The translations under genes and the position numbers were made by a program. Under the pieces are notes generated by a model. It saw only the letters and a list, made by a program, of their open reading frames with translations. It was not told where the DNA came from and made no database searches. A DNA stretch of 64,000 nt from Ancylobacter defluvii (GTDB lineage: Bacteria; Pseudomonadota; Alphaproteobacteria; Rhizobiales; Xanthobacteraceae): assembly GCF_018390605.1 (NCBI RefSeq), contig NZ_JAHBGD010000026.1, positions 1-64,000 on the forward strand. The letters are read 5' to 3'. Positions 16,839 to 25,906 of this stretch are shown here, piece after piece (positions within the stretch are counted from its first letter, which is position 1; every line of letters starts with the position of its first letter).

Positions 16839-18527
16839 GTGGCCAGACATGCAGCAGAGCGGAATGTAGGAGCTGTGACCGGCGTCGCGGAGCGAGCTGC
16901 CCTCTATCTTCGCGTCTCGACCGGGCGACAGGCTGATAGCGATCTCTCGATTCCCGACCAACGCCGGCAGATCGAGAACTACTGCCAGGCGAAGGGTTGG
17001 GAGCGGGTCGCGGAGTTCATCGAACCGGGCAATACCGCCACCGATGACCGACGCCCCGCCTTTCAGGCGATGATCGACGCCGCCCTGACCAAGCCGGCAC
17101 CCTTCGGCGTCATCATCGTTCACAGCTTCTCGCGCTTCTTCCGCGATCAGTTCCAGTTCGAGTTCTATGTCCGCAAGCTCGCGAAGAACGGCGTGCGGCT
17201 GATCTCCATTACCCAGGACCTAGGCGACGATCCCATGAGCGTCATGATGCGCCAGATCATGATGCTGTTTGACGAGTACCAGTCCAAGGAGAATGCGAAG
17301 CACACCCTGCGGGCGATGAAGGAGAATGCCCGTCAGGGCTATTGGAACGGCTCACGCCCTCCCATCGGCTACCGCATCGTGATTGCCGGCCAGCGCGGCT
17401 CCAAGGTCAAGAAGAAGCTGGAGATCGATCCGATCCATGCCGACACGGTCCGGCTGATCTACAGGCTGGCCCTGACGGGTGATCCGCAGCGCAACAGCAG
17501 CCCGATGGGCATCAAATCGATCACCGCTTACCTCAATGAGCGCAACATCCACACCCGCGATGGCGGGCGCTGGGGGATCGCTTCCGCCCATCAGATCCTG
17601 ACCCGAACCACCTATATCGGGGAGCATCGGTTCAACACGCGGGACCACAAGACCCGCGCCCCCAAACCGGAAGCCGAGCACGCGATCGCCCAGGTTCCTT
17701 CGATCATCACCGAGGCCGAATTCCGCGCCGTCCAGGCGAACCTCAAGGCGCGAAGCCCCCGATGGACGCCGCCGCGCGAGGTGAGCGGCCCGACGCTTCT
17801 GACCGGAATCTGCTTCTGTGCCAGCTGCGGCGGCGCCATGACGCTGCGGACCGGCAAGGGCAGCTCCGGCGGCATGTATCGCTACTATGCCTGCTCGACA
17901 GCAGCGCGCATGGGCAAAACCGGCTGCAAGGGTCTTGCCGTCCGCATGGACCGGCTCGACCGGGCCGTCATTGATCATCTGGAGCGACGCATCCTCGATC
18001 CTGAGCGTCTGTCCATCCTTTTGGAACAGCTTCTCCACCGGCGCGAAGAATGGGTCGAGCGGCGGCGCAGCCACATCACCGAGCTCAACAAGCGGGCGAC
18101 GGAGGCCGAGGCCAAGCTGAAGCGCCTCTATGAGGCGATCGAAAACGGCCTCATCAATATGGCCGATCTCTCATTGAAGGACCGCATTGCCGAACTGACC
18201 GCGATTCGCGACCAGGCCCAGGCCGACGCCGAGCGCGCGCAAGCGGCTGTGGAGAGGACTGGCCCGAAAGTTACCGTCGAGAGCCTGAAGCACTTCTCCG
18301 AGGTCGCCCGCGCCAAGCTGCGCACCGAGACCGGCGAGTATCACCGCGACCATCTTCGCGCGCTCGCGCAGCGCATCGAGGTGGTGAGCAAGTCGGAGAT
18401 TCGGCTCATGGGGAACAAGTCGGACCTTCTGCGCACCCTAGCAGCCGCATCAAGCGTAGGAGCGGCGGCGAACGGCGTTCGCAGTTTTGTACCGAAGTGG
18501 CGCGCCCGAAGAGATTCGAACTCCTGA
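16839..18527 (+). CDS. Large serine recombinase (site-specific integrase)
   Basis: This 562-residue recombinase has an N-terminal resolvase domain (AALYLRVSTGRQ with catalytic Ser27), a central recombinase domain (GYRIVIAG through HQILTRTTYIGEH), a zinc ribbon (CFCASCGG with a later cysteine pair around GCKG) and a coiled-coil segment near residues 400-470. It begins with GTG at 16839 behind GAGAGGAG. It should catalyse insertion and excision of the element. Its last ten codons lie inside the 3' end of the convergent tRNA-Arg gene, so its stop codon is supplied by tRNA sequence. This marks the attachment site and the right end of the island. Confidence 0.92.
   Translation: MARHAAERNVGAVTGVAERAALYLRVSTGRQADSDLSIPDQRRQIENYCQAKGWERVAEFIEPGNTATDDRRPAFQAMIDAALTKPAPFGVIIVHSFSRFFRDQFQFEFYVRKLAKNGVRLISITQDLGDDPMSVMMRQIMMLFDEYQSKENAKHTLRAMKENARQGYWNGSRPPIGYRIVIAGQRGSKVKKKLEIDPIHADTVRLIYRLALTGDPQRNSSPMGIKSITAYLNERNIHTRDGGRWGIASAHQILTRTTYIGEHRFNTRDHKTRAPKPEAEHAIAQVPSIITEAEFRAVQANLKARSPRWTPPREVSGPTLLTGICFCASCGGAMTLRTGKGSSGGMYRYYACSTAARMGKTGCKGLAVRMDRLDRAVIDHLERRILDPERLSILLEQLLHRREEWVERRRSHITELNKRATEAEAKLKRLYEAIENGLINMADLSLKDRIAELTAIRDQAQADAERAQAAVERTGPKVTVESLKHFSEVARAKLRTETGEYHRDHLRALAQRIEVVSKSEIRLMGNKSDLLRTLAAASSVGAAANGVRSFVPKWRARRDSNS
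18498..18527. other. Predicted attachment core at tRNA 3' end
   Basis: The 3' end of tRNA-Arg is shared with the 3' end of the recombinase gene. Elements that insert into tRNA genes leave a copy of this 3' segment at the other end. I did not find a second copy within the window, so the left end is probably to the left of position 1, or the copy has diverged. Confidence 0.5.
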
Positions 18528-18574
18528 CCCCCAGATTCGTAGTCTGGTGCTCTATCCAGCTGAGCTACGGGCGC
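18498..18574 (-). tRNA. tRNA-Arg(ACG)
   Basis: The minus strand folds into a standard 77-base cloverleaf: acceptor GCGCCCG paired with CGGGCGC, a D-arm around AGCTCAGCTGGATAGAGC, an anticodon stem CCAGA/TCTGG with loop CTACGAA giving anticodon ACG, and a T-arm AGGAG-TTCGAAT-CTCTT. A discriminator G and an encoded CCA end the gene. The neighbouring serine recombinase reads 30 bases into its 3' end, so this gene is the probable insertion site of the island to the left. Confidence 0.96.
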
Positions 18575-18751
18575 CCGGCCGAGGTCATGAGATCCACCGG
18601 CCTTCGTCGCGGAGGTGATACCCCTCGCGAGAGGCCCGTCAGCTACCCCGATTCCGACATCAATGCAACAGCCCTGTCGCATCGAATCGCATCAAAGGCC
18701 CTCTCGCTTGTGGATAGCCGGGACTGGCGACAAACGGCGGGGCAGGCCCGA

Positions 18752-20047
18752 TCAGCGCACCTCGAAGGGCAGATTCGCCGTGGCGGCACTGCCCCGCCCG
18801 TCACGTATCTCGACAAAAAGTCGATATTTTCCAATAGATAACGGGCGCACACGCGCGCCCTTCGCCAGCGGCGTGGCGGCACTATCAACCACCCCGGCGT
18901 CCGGCTCGAAATCGCCGGCAACGGTACGGACGCGGGATTCTTCCCGCACGATCCAGCGGATGTCCAGGCGATCACCGTCGGGATCGTTTGCCGCCAGCTC
19001 GACCTCCCAGCCTTCGGAGGTTCCGACGCTGGCATAGGGCTGGGACGGGTTGCCGACGAGGCGCAACGCCGCGATGCGCGGGGCGTGATTGCCGTCCGGC
19101 GTGCGGCCGCCCCAGGCCTCCGCCATTGATTCGGAGGCCTCGGTCCATTCGCCGGACGGCAGGCGCAGGCTGTGCCAGCTTGGCGTCACCTCCTGCTTCC
19201 ACCCCCATAAAAACAGAATGATGCCAACGTCTTGGTCTTCCAGCGCCGCGAGATAGCGCCTGAGTTCGATCGCTTTCTGAGTGGAGGACAACTCGAAGGG
19301 CGCGCCCCACGGAGCGGTGGCGGCCTGCCACTGGCCGCGGGCGCCAAGCTCGGTGATCACGATCGGGCCGGTCCAGCCCTGGTCGCGGGCACGGGCGGCG
19401 ACGGAATAAAGCGCGTCGCCATAGGCGTTTATGCCGAGCACATCGATGCTCGGTGCGGCGGCGCGCAGCTTGCGGATCTTGTCGGCGCCGGTCTCCGCCA
19501 GCACGGCGATGCGCGGATGCGCCGGGTCGACGTCCCCGACCATCGCCGCCACCTGCTCGATCGCCGGCCAGACGGCGGCATCGTCGGCGAGCTCGGATTC
19601 GACCTCATTGCCGATGCCCCACATCAGCAGAGCCGGATGATCCTTATATTTCTCAACGACTTGCCGAAATTCCGCCAGCTGCCTCTCCACAAAGGCACGG
19701 TCGGCATAATCGACACCGCGCCGCGGATGCTCGACCCACAGGCCGACGATCACCTTCAGCCCCGCCTGCTGCGCCGCATCGAGCACCTTCCCCGGATCGC
19801 CGCCATAGGTGCGGATCGTGGTGGCGCCCAGGCCGGCGAGCTCGGCCAATGCCTCCTCCCCCGCCGCGCCACGCACGCGGAACGGTTTTCCGTCCACGAG
19901 AACCTCGGTGCCGGCAACGCTCACGCTCGCCGCCATGGCGGACCCGCTCAGTGCAGTGAGGTGTAGGATGAGGCCGAACAGGCCGATGAGACCGGCAATC
20001 GGACGGGAAAGCCGGGCGCGCGCCAGCCGGCGCCTCGAATCAGCCAT
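18752..20047 (-). CDS. Secreted glycoside hydrolase, TIM-barrel type (GH2-like)
   Basis: This 431-residue protein has an N-terminal export signal (basic RRRLARARLSR, then a hydrophobic run ending GSAMAA). A TIM-barrel glycosidase domain follows: VDGKPFRVRG, then the acid/base region MWGIGNEVESE, then the nucleophile region PIVITELGARGQ, matching the GH2/GH5-like clan. The last 100 residues form an immunoglobulin-like domain (VELAANDPDGDRLDIRWI). The substrate is unknown. Its ATG at 20047 overlaps the end of the upstream histidine-kinase gene by eight bases, implying translational coupling, which is an odd pairing for an exported glycosidase. Confidence 0.8.
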   Translation of the reverse strand: MADSRRRLARARLSRPIAGLIGLFGLILHLTALSGSAMAASVSVAGTEVLVDGKPFRVRGAAGEEALAELAGLGATTIRTYGGDPGKVLDAAQQAGLKVIVGLWVEHPRRGVDYADRAFVERQLAEFRQVVEKYKDHPALLMWGIGNEVESELADDAAVWPAIEQVAAMVGDVDPAHPRIAVLAETGADKIRKLRAAAPSIDVLGINAYGDALYSVAARARDQGWTGPIVITELGARGQWQAATAPWGAPFELSSTQKAIELRRYLAALEDQDVGIILFLWGWKQEVTPSWHSLRLPSGEWTEASESMAEAWGGRTPDGNHAPRIAALRLVGNPSQPYASVGTSEGWEVELAANDPDGDRLDIRWIVREESRVRTVAGDFEPDAGVVDSAATPLAKGARVRPLSIGKYRLFVEIRDGRGSAATANLPFEVR

Positions 20048-21587
20048 GCGACCGCAGGGCCCGATGGGCGTCGAGGTCGACCGGACGATCCGGGATGCGC
20101 AGCTGGAAGGTGGCACCGATGGTGCCGGGCACCAGGCGGATCTCGCCGCCATGCGCCTGCATCAGCTCGGCGGCGATGGCGAGGCCGAGGCCGGTGCCGC
20201 CGCGCCGCGCCGACCCCTGAAACGCCTCGAACAGATGCGCCCGCGCCGTCTCCGGCACGCCGGGGCCGGTATCGGCGACCTCGACCACCACGGTGGAGCC
20301 TTCACGGCGGCCGGTGACGCGGATCTGGTCGCGCAGCGGGTCGTTGGGGGCGCGGGCGGCCAGCGCCTCCATGGCATTGCGGCAAAGGTTCAGCAGCACG
20401 CGGAACAGCTGGTCGGCATCGGCATCGACCTTGAGCCCGCGCTCCACCGCCTCCACCCAGCCGATGGCGGGACCATCCTCGGCGCCGAGGCCCAGCGTGT
20501 CCTGCACATCGGCGATCAGCGGCGCCAGCGCCACCATGCGGCGCTCCGGCGGCGGCTCCTGCGCCTTGCCATAGGCCAGCGTGTGCTCGCAATAGGCGAT
20601 GGCGCGGTCGAGCGCCGCCTCGAGCTTGGGGGCGAAGCGCTGCACCGCCGGGTCCTCGATCATGGCGAGGCGATCGGAGAGCAGCTGCACCGAGGCGAGC
20701 AGGTTGCGCAGGTCGTGGTTGATCTTGGAGACCGCGAGCCCCAGCGCCGCCAGCCGGCTCTTCTGCTGCAGCGTCTCGCGGATCTGCCGCTGCATCTCCA
20801 TGAATTCCCGCTCCGCCTGACCGATCTCGTCCATGCGGGTGGTGGGATCGAGCGCGGCGGGCGGCGCGCCGGGCGCCAGGCGGAAGGCGACCATGCGCTC
20901 GGTGAGCCGGCGCATCGGCCGCACGAACATCCAGGCGAGGCCGAGATAGATGAGCCCGCCGGTGAGCGCGGCGATGATCAGCGACACCAGCACCAGATTG
21001 CGGGTGAAGCGCAGCATCGCCTTGCGCAGCGGCGTCTCGTCGATGACGATCTCGACGAAGCCGCCGAGCCGCGGCGGGGTACCGACCACGCGGACGATGC
21101 GCCCGTCCGGCGCGAACAGCGTGTCCACCGCCTCGGTCACCGCCTGCCACGGCGCCACGTCGCGCAGATCGACATGCAGGTCGACTTCGGGAGGGATGTC
21201 GGAGGAGGCGAGCAGGCGGCGGGTGTCGTTTCGCTTCAGGGCGACGGTGATGGCGCCGACGCTGCTCAGCAGTTCGCGGGTGAGCTCGGGCGGCACCATC
21301 TCCTGCGGCGCCGCGTCCAGCACCAGCGCAGCGGTACGGGCGCCGGCGAGCCGATCCGACAGCCAGTTGACCCGATAGGCGGCGATGGAGGGCACGATGA
21401 TCAGCAGTTCCGCCAGCACCACGAAGGCGACGGTGAAGGCCAGCAGCTTGCCCGACAGGCCGAGATGGCGCGGCAGCCGATACGCGGCTGGCGCCGGCAC
21501 GACGGCCTCCTCCGCCGCCGGGACAGGCGGCAGGGTGCGCTCGGCAAACACGGCCGGGGTCGATGCGGCGTCGAGAGGCGTGGTCAT
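20040..21587 (-). CDS. Sensor histidine kinase (orphan)
   Basis: This 515-residue membrane kinase has a first membrane segment near residues 47-70 (LLAFTVAFVVLAELLIIV), a periplasmic domain of about 150 residues, a second membrane segment near 215-240, a HAMP-like linker, the phosphorylation box KINHDLRNLLASV, and an ATPase domain with N-box LCRNAMEA, G1 DTGPGVP and G2 GTGLGLAI. The HDLRN variant of the H-box is common in alphaproteobacterial kinases. ATG 21587 gives a normal N-terminus. No response regulator gene lies nearby; the downstream partner is a secreted glycosidase, so it may sense an envelope polysaccharide signal (inference). Confidence 0.9.
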   Translation of the reverse strand: MTTPLDAASTPAVFAERTLPPVPAAEEAVVPAPAAYRLPRHLGLSGKLLAFTVAFVVLAELLIIVPSIAAYRVNWLSDRLAGARTAALVLDAAPQEMVPPELTRELLSSVGAITVALKRNDTRRLLASSDIPPEVDLHVDLRDVAPWQAVTEAVDTLFAPDGRIVRVVGTPPRLGGFVEIVIDETPLRKAMLRFTRNLVLVSLIIAALTGGLIYLGLAWMFVRPMRRLTERMVAFRLAPGAPPAALDPTTRMDEIGQAEREFMEMQRQIRETLQQKSRLAALGLAVSKINHDLRNLLASVQLLSDRLAMIEDPAVQRFAPKLEAALDRAIAYCEHTLAYGKAQEPPPERRMVALAPLIADVQDTLGLGAEDGPAIGWVEAVERGLKVDADADQLFRVLLNLCRNAMEALAARAPNDPLRDQIRVTGRREGSTVVVEVADTGPGVPETARAHLFEAFQGSARRGGTGLGLAIAAELMQAHGGEIRLVPGTIGATFQLRIPDRPVDLDAHRALRSHG

Positions 21588-22469
21588 CGCAGCCTTATCT
21601 AATCGCGACCCGTCGCTCGGCCAGAGGTGCGCGGCGGCGCGTCGCACGGAAACGTGAAAACATATAGGGTCGAATACGGCCATGGCGAGGCCGCGCCCGT
21701 GTCGAGAACTGCAAACGGCCCGTTGTGAGGCGCGTTGAGCGACGGCGCATCGGCACCCGATACCCGCTGCCGCCGGCCCTGCATCCGCTGACAGCGGTAT
21801 CAGGCCACCGTTTTTGCTCCCGACCAGGCGATGATGGCGGGAAACGGCGGAAACGGCCCATACACGCGATGTCCTGAACCGATCGGCCGACGGGTGCGCC
21901 CTGCCCCGCCGATCGTTCATCATGGCCGCGTCGCGCCGCGGCCGACCCGTTTCGCATGGCAAAAAACACCCGGACAGCACGAGCGGCACTTATCCTCCCT
22001 GCGGTGCACCACCCGCGCCGAGAGCCGGCCGACCCCGCGTCGATCCGGGCGGATGGGCGACCGCGAACGACGCCAAGCCGCGCCCAGATCGATGCGGACG
22101 GCCGTTTCTCAGCAACAAGGCGGGAATCACGTTCACCGTTGCGGTGGCCGCCGACCATATTTCCGGGCATGCGCACCCCGGGCCTGCACGCTCGCGAGCG
22201 TGGTCGATCCAATGGGGTGACGGCTGTCGGACAGCGGCGGTTCCACAATGTGCGCCCGCCTGCCAAGCGATCACAGGGGGGCCGGGCGATCAGGCTGCCG
22301 GGGTCGCCGATCGTCGCCCGCGCCTGTCCCGGCCGGGCCTGGGCCGAGCATGGTCGCGCCGACCGCCATTCCGGTCTATGCTCGTGGCGCGCCGGCCATC
22401 GACGCCGTGCGGATCAAACCGAGATGCCCCGATGCGGCGGAACTCTGTGCCGAAGGCGGCGTTCCCGCG
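21588..22469. other. 880-base gap with no supported gene
   Basis: Many long frames are open here in all directions, as expected for GC-rich DNA, but none has recognisable protein features or a good ribosome site. It should contain the promoter of the histidine-kinase/glycosidase pair. I see no tRNA-like fold or clear repeat. Confidence 0.5.
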
Positions 22470-22498
22470 TTGACTTGTCTGCCCCACCCCCCTATAAG
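22470..22498 (+). promoter_or_regulatory. Promoter of rpmH-rnpA-yidC
   Basis: A near-consensus housekeeping promoter: TTGACT at 22470-22475, a 17-base spacer, and TATAAG at 22493-22498. It lies about 135 bases before the rpmH start, leaving an untranslated leader of roughly 130 bases. It is one of the clearest promoters in the window, as expected for a ribosomal-protein gene. Confidence 0.75.
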
Positions 22499-22635
22499 CC
22501 GCCTCCGAACCTCGGCTGCTCCGGCGACCGGGCTGCCTCCAATATTGACGCAAGAGTGCCGCACCAGTGTCGCGGCCGGCGAGCAAGGGAGGCAATCCGG
22601 TCCGGGCGGCTCAACCTGAATGCGGAGAGACACCC

Positions 22636-22770
22636 GTGAAGCGCACTTATCAACCGAGCAAGCTCGTGCGCGCCCGCCGGCACGGCTTTCGTGCGCGCAT
22701 GGCGACCCGTAATGGCCGCAAGATCATTGCCGCCCGTCGCGCGCATGGTCGCAAGCGCCTGTCGGCCTGA
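22636..22770 (+). CDS. rpmH: 50S ribosomal protein L34
   Basis: The product is 44 residues, beginning at a GTG and reading [20 protein letters not shown], with the invariant [21 protein letters not shown]. This is the complete basic L34 protein of the large ribosomal subunit. GGAGAGA before 22636 serves the GTG; the ATG at 22567 in the same frame would add a poor 23-residue extension. It is followed by rnpA, as in most bacteria. Confidence 0.97.
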   Translation: MKRTYQPSKLVRARRHGFRARMATRNGRKIIAARRAHGRKRLSA

Positions 22771-22887
22771 TCCGATCCCTGACATGACCGCGACGGTCGC
22801 CGCCGCGGCCATCCCGTCTCTGGTCGAAAGGGCTGGGATCGCAAGGGCTGAGGCCAGCCTCGCCCTCGCCTGAGGAACGGCGCCCTT

Positions 22888-23313
22888 ATGGACCGGCTCG
22901 TCAAGCGCAAGGACTTCCTCGCCGCCGCCGGCGGGCTCCGGGCCAATTCCGGCCCCCTGCTGCTGCAGGCCCATGACCGCGCCGATGACGGCGCCGCGCG
23001 CATCGGCCTCACCGTTACCAAGAAGCACGGCAATGCCGTGGAGCGGAACCGTATCCGGCGCCGCCTGCGTGAAGCCGTGCGCGCCGCCCTGCCCCGTGTG
23101 GCACGGCCGGGTTTCGACTATGTGATCGTCGCCCGACGCGCCGCCCTTTCCACGCGCTTCACCGATCTCGTAAACGACATCGAGCGGGGCATCGCCCGCC
23201 TTCATTCTGGGAACCGGCGCCGGCATCCGCCAGCGCGGCCCCAACCTGCCGCGGCTTCAGCCGCCGTGCAGGCGACCGCGCACGCCGACGGAGAGACTGC
23301 GCATGACGACTGA
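22888..23313 (+). CDS. rnpA: Ribonuclease P protein component
   Basis: This 141-residue basic protein is the cofactor of RNase P, which matures tRNA 5' ends. The hallmark RNA-binding motif is NAVERNRIRRRLREA, preceded by RIGLTVTKKHGN. The first strand LVKRKDFLAAAGG is typical. The C-terminal tail (HPPARPQPAAASAA) is an Ala/Pro-rich extension. It overlaps the start of yidC by 11 bases. The small yidD gene often found between rnpA and yidC is absent. Confidence 0.95.
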   Translation: MDRLVKRKDFLAAAGGLRANSGPLLLQAHDRADDGAARIGLTVTKKHGNAVERNRIRRRLREAVRAALPRVARPGFDYVIVARRAALSTRFTDLVNDIERGIARLHSGNRRRHPPARPQPAAASAAVQATAHADGETAHDD

Positions 23314-25117
23314 AAACCGCAACATGATCGTCGCCATCGTGTTGTCGATGGTGGTGCTGATCGCCTGGCAGTACTTCTCCGGCATCCCGCAGATGGAGGC
23401 CCAGCGTCAGACGCAGCAGCAGGCGGCGCAGCAGGCCGCCGAGTCCGGCGCTCCCGCCGCGCCGGGGGCTCCCGGCACCACCGCTCCGGGGCCGGCCACC
23501 TCGCTGGCCAAGGCAATGACCCGCGAAGAAGCGCTGGCGCGCACCCCGCGCGTGGCCATCGACACGCCGAGCGTCACCGGCTCGGTGTCGCTGCGCGGCG
23601 GCCGCATCGACGACCTGTCGCTGAAGGGCTACCGCGAGACGGTGCAGCCGAACTCGCCGATCATCGTGCTGCTGTCGCCTTCCGGCGGGCCGAACCCGTT
23701 CTATGCCGAATTCGGCTGGGTCGCCGCCTCCGGCTCCAATGTGAAGCTGCCGGCGCCCGACGCGCTGTGGACCGCCCCCGAAGGCGCAAAGCTGACCGCC
23801 GACACCCCGCTCGTCCTCAGCTATGACAATGGCGAGGGGCAGGTGTTCCGCCGCACCCTCTCCATCGACGCCAACTACATGTTCCATGTGGTGGACGAGG
23901 TGGAGAATAATGGCGGCGCGGCGATCTCGCTGCATCCCTTCGCGCTGGTCTCGCGCCACGGCACCCCGCACACGCTCGGCTACTACATCCTCCATGAGGG
24001 CCTGATCGGCGTGACCTCGGAGGGCGGCCTGCACGAGATCAAGTACAGCGCCATCGCCGAGAAGAAGACCGAGACGTTCACCTCGACGGGCGGCTGGCTC
24101 GGCATCACCGACAAATACTGGGCGGCCACCGTCATCCCGGATTCGCAGGAGAAGGTGCAGGCGCGCTTCTCCGCCGCGCAGAACGGCAACGACCTCACCT
24201 ACCAGACCGACTTCCTCGGCGACGCCGTCACCGTCGAGCCGGGCGCCAAGGCGACCCGCGACGGCCGGCTGTTCGCCGGCGCCAAGGTGGTGCGCCTCGT
24301 CGACGGCTACCAGACGCAGTACAACATCGACCGCTTCGACCGGCTGATCGACTGGGGCTGGTTCTATTTCATCACCAAACCGCTCTTCGTCGTCATCGAC
24401 TGGATCTATCACCTGGTCGGCAATTTCGGCATCGCCATCCTCGCCGTCACCGTGCTGATCAAGGGCGTCTTCTTCCCGCTCGCCAATAAGAGCTACGCCT
24501 CGATGGCGAAGATGAAGGCGGTGCAGCCGGAGATCCAGTCGCTGCGCGAGCGCTATGGCGACGACCGGGTCAAGCTCCAGCAGGAGATGATGGAGATCTA
24601 CAAGAAGGAAAAGATCAACCCGATCGCCGGGTGTCTTCCGATCCTGATCCAGATCCCGGTCTTCTTCGCCCTCTACAAGGTGCTGTTCGTCACCATCGAA
24701 ATGCGGCACGCGCCGTTCTTCGGCTGGATCAAGGACCTGTCGGCGCCCGACCCGACCACGCTGTTCAACCTGTTCGGCGTCATCCCGTGGGATCCCTCGC
24801 AGGTGCCGGTGATCGGCCACTTCCTGATGCTCGGCGTGTGGCCGATCATCATGGGCTGCACCATGTGGGCGCAGATGAAGCTGAACCCGGCCCCGCCGGA
24901 TCCAACCCAGAAGATGATCTTCGACTGGATGCCGCTGGTGTTCACCTTCATGCTGGCCTCGTTCGCCTCCGGCCTCGTGATCTACTGGGCCTGGAACAAC
25001 ACCCTCTCGGTGCTGCAGCAATCGGTGATCATGCGCCGCAACGGCGTGAAGGTGGAGCTCTGGGACAATCTCAAGAGCACCCTCCGCCTCGGCCGGAAGA
25101 AGGCCAAGGCCGGCTAG
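23303..25117 (+). CDS. yidC: Membrane protein insertase YidC
   Basis: This 604-residue inner-membrane insertase helps fold and insert membrane proteins with or without SecYEG. It has a first membrane helix right at the N-terminus (NMIVAIVLSMVVLIAWQYF), a large periplasmic domain of about 320 residues, then the conserved five-helix core starting near FYFITKPLFVVIDWIYHLVG, with the cytoplasmic hairpin KMKAVQPEIQSLRERYGDD and GCLPILIQIPVFFALYKVL. The Ala/Gln/Pro-rich linker after the first helix is typical of alphaproteobacterial YidC. A good terminator follows. Confidence 0.97.
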   Translation: MTTENRNMIVAIVLSMVVLIAWQYFSGIPQMEAQRQTQQQAAQQAAESGAPAAPGAPGTTAPGPATSLAKAMTREEALARTPRVAIDTPSVTGSVSLRGGRIDDLSLKGYRETVQPNSPIIVLLSPSGGPNPFYAEFGWVAASGSNVKLPAPDALWTAPEGAKLTADTPLVLSYDNGEGQVFRRTLSIDANYMFHVVDEVENNGGAAISLHPFALVSRHGTPHTLGYYILHEGLIGVTSEGGLHEIKYSAIAEKKTETFTSTGGWLGITDKYWAATVIPDSQEKVQARFSAAQNGNDLTYQTDFLGDAVTVEPGAKATRDGRLFAGAKVVRLVDGYQTQYNIDRFDRLIDWGWFYFITKPLFVVIDWIYHLVGNFGIAILAVTVLIKGVFFPLANKSYASMAKMKAVQPEIQSLRERYGDDRVKLQQEMMEIYKKEKINPIAGCLPILIQIPVFFALYKVLFVTIEMRHAPFFGWIKDLSAPDPTTLFNLFGVIPWDPSQVPVIGHFLMLGVWPIIMGCTMWAQMKLNPAPPDPTQKMIFDWMPLVFTFMLASFASGLVIYWAWNNTLSVLQQSVIMRRNGVKVELWDNLKSTLRLGRKKAKAG

Positions 25118-25150
25118 CGACACCGCGCCGGCAGGGGGCAGTGAAGACAG

Positions 25151-25188
25151 ACAGCGGGAACGGCCAGGCGGCGGTTCCCGCTGTTTTC
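25151..25188 (+). terminator. Rho-independent terminator after yidC
   Basis: An 11-base perfect stem, ACAGCGGGAAC (25151-25161) with GTTCCCGCTGT (25174-25184), is followed by a short T run. It sits 34 bases after the yidC stop and should end the rpmH-rnpA-yidC transcript. Confidence 0.75.
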
Positions 25189-25316
25189 GTTGGCAGGGGC
25201 CGGTTTATCGCCTTTGCCGCGCCGCCGGCGGCACACGAACATGTGCGACCAACACCGCGCGGCCGAGGTATAGGCTGCGCCGCCAAGCTGGCTGTCCAGG
25301 CTGGCTGCCTTCGCCA

Positions 25317-25344
25317 AGGTGATCCCATTATGAGGTGATCCCAT
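25317..25344 (+). repeat. Duplicated 12-base motif at yceI start
   Basis: AGGTGATCCCAT occurs at 25317-25328 and again at 25333-25344, sixteen bases apart. The second copy supplies the ribosome site and the first bases of the yceI ATG. A decoy ATG-AGG-TGA lies between the copies. Probably a recent small duplication. Confidence 0.6.
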
Positions 25345-25906
25345 GCGGCAGATCACTGTGCGAGCCTTCGCCGTCGCCGCCGGGCTGCTCATCGCGGCGG
25401 TCTCGCCCGTGCAGGCGCAATCCTACAAGGTCGATCCGGCGCAGACCCGGATCGCCTTCGAGATCGGCGCCAAGGGCTATCCGCTCACCCAAGGGGTGTT
25501 CCGCCGCTTCACCTCCCGGCTGGCCATCGATCTCGACCGGCCGCAGCGCTCCTCGGTGCGCTTCGCCGTCGTCTCCGCCTCGCTCGACACAAAATCGCCG
25601 ACGCTCGACACCTATGTGCGCGGCCCCGCCTTTCTCGATTCCGACCGCTATCCCGACATCCGCTTCACCTCGACCGCGGTGGAGAAGCTCGACGACCACA
25701 CGGTACGGGTGAGCGGCGACATGACGCTGCTCGGCACCACCCGGCCCGAGAGCTTCACCGTCCAGGTCGAACGCGGCCCCGGTCGCCATTTCAGCTTCCA
25801 CGCCGAATTCGGTGTGCGGCGCTCGCGCTACGGCATGACCGCCGGCCTGCCGCTGGTCTCCGACGATGTGCGCATCATCGTCGTCGCGCGTGCGGGCGGG
25901 ACATGA
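25343..25906 (+). CDS. YceI family protein, periplasmic
   Basis: This 187-residue protein has a clear Sec signal peptide (FAVAAGLLIAAVSPVQAQS, cleavage after AQA) and a lipocalin-like YceI domain: SYKVDPAQTRIAFEI, YPDIRFTSTAVEKL and the late DDVRIIVVARA. YceI proteins bind polyisoprenoid or amide ligands and are often paired with cytochrome b561. Here the next gene, overlapping by four bases (ATGA), is such a cytochrome, so the pair is one functional unit, perhaps in quinone-linked redox chemistry (inference). Confidence 0.92.
   Translation: MRQITVRAFAVAAGLLIAAVSPVQAQSYKVDPAQTRIAFEIGAKGYPLTQGVFRRFTSRLAIDLDRPQRSSVRFAVVSASLDTKSPTLDTYVRGPAFLDSDRYPDIRFTSTAVEKLDDHTVRVSGDMTLLGTTRPESFTVQVERGPGRHFSFHAEFGVRRSRYGMTAGLPLVSDDVRIIVVARAGGT

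Noticed and set aside
19809-21602. Long plus-strand frame opposite the histidine kinase
   Set aside because: Antisense artefact with repetitive His/Arg/Gly composition.
23159-25123. Open frame of 654 codons on the minus strand opposite yidC
   Set aside because: yidC is unmistakable on the plus strand; the antisense product is an artefact of G/C at third positions.
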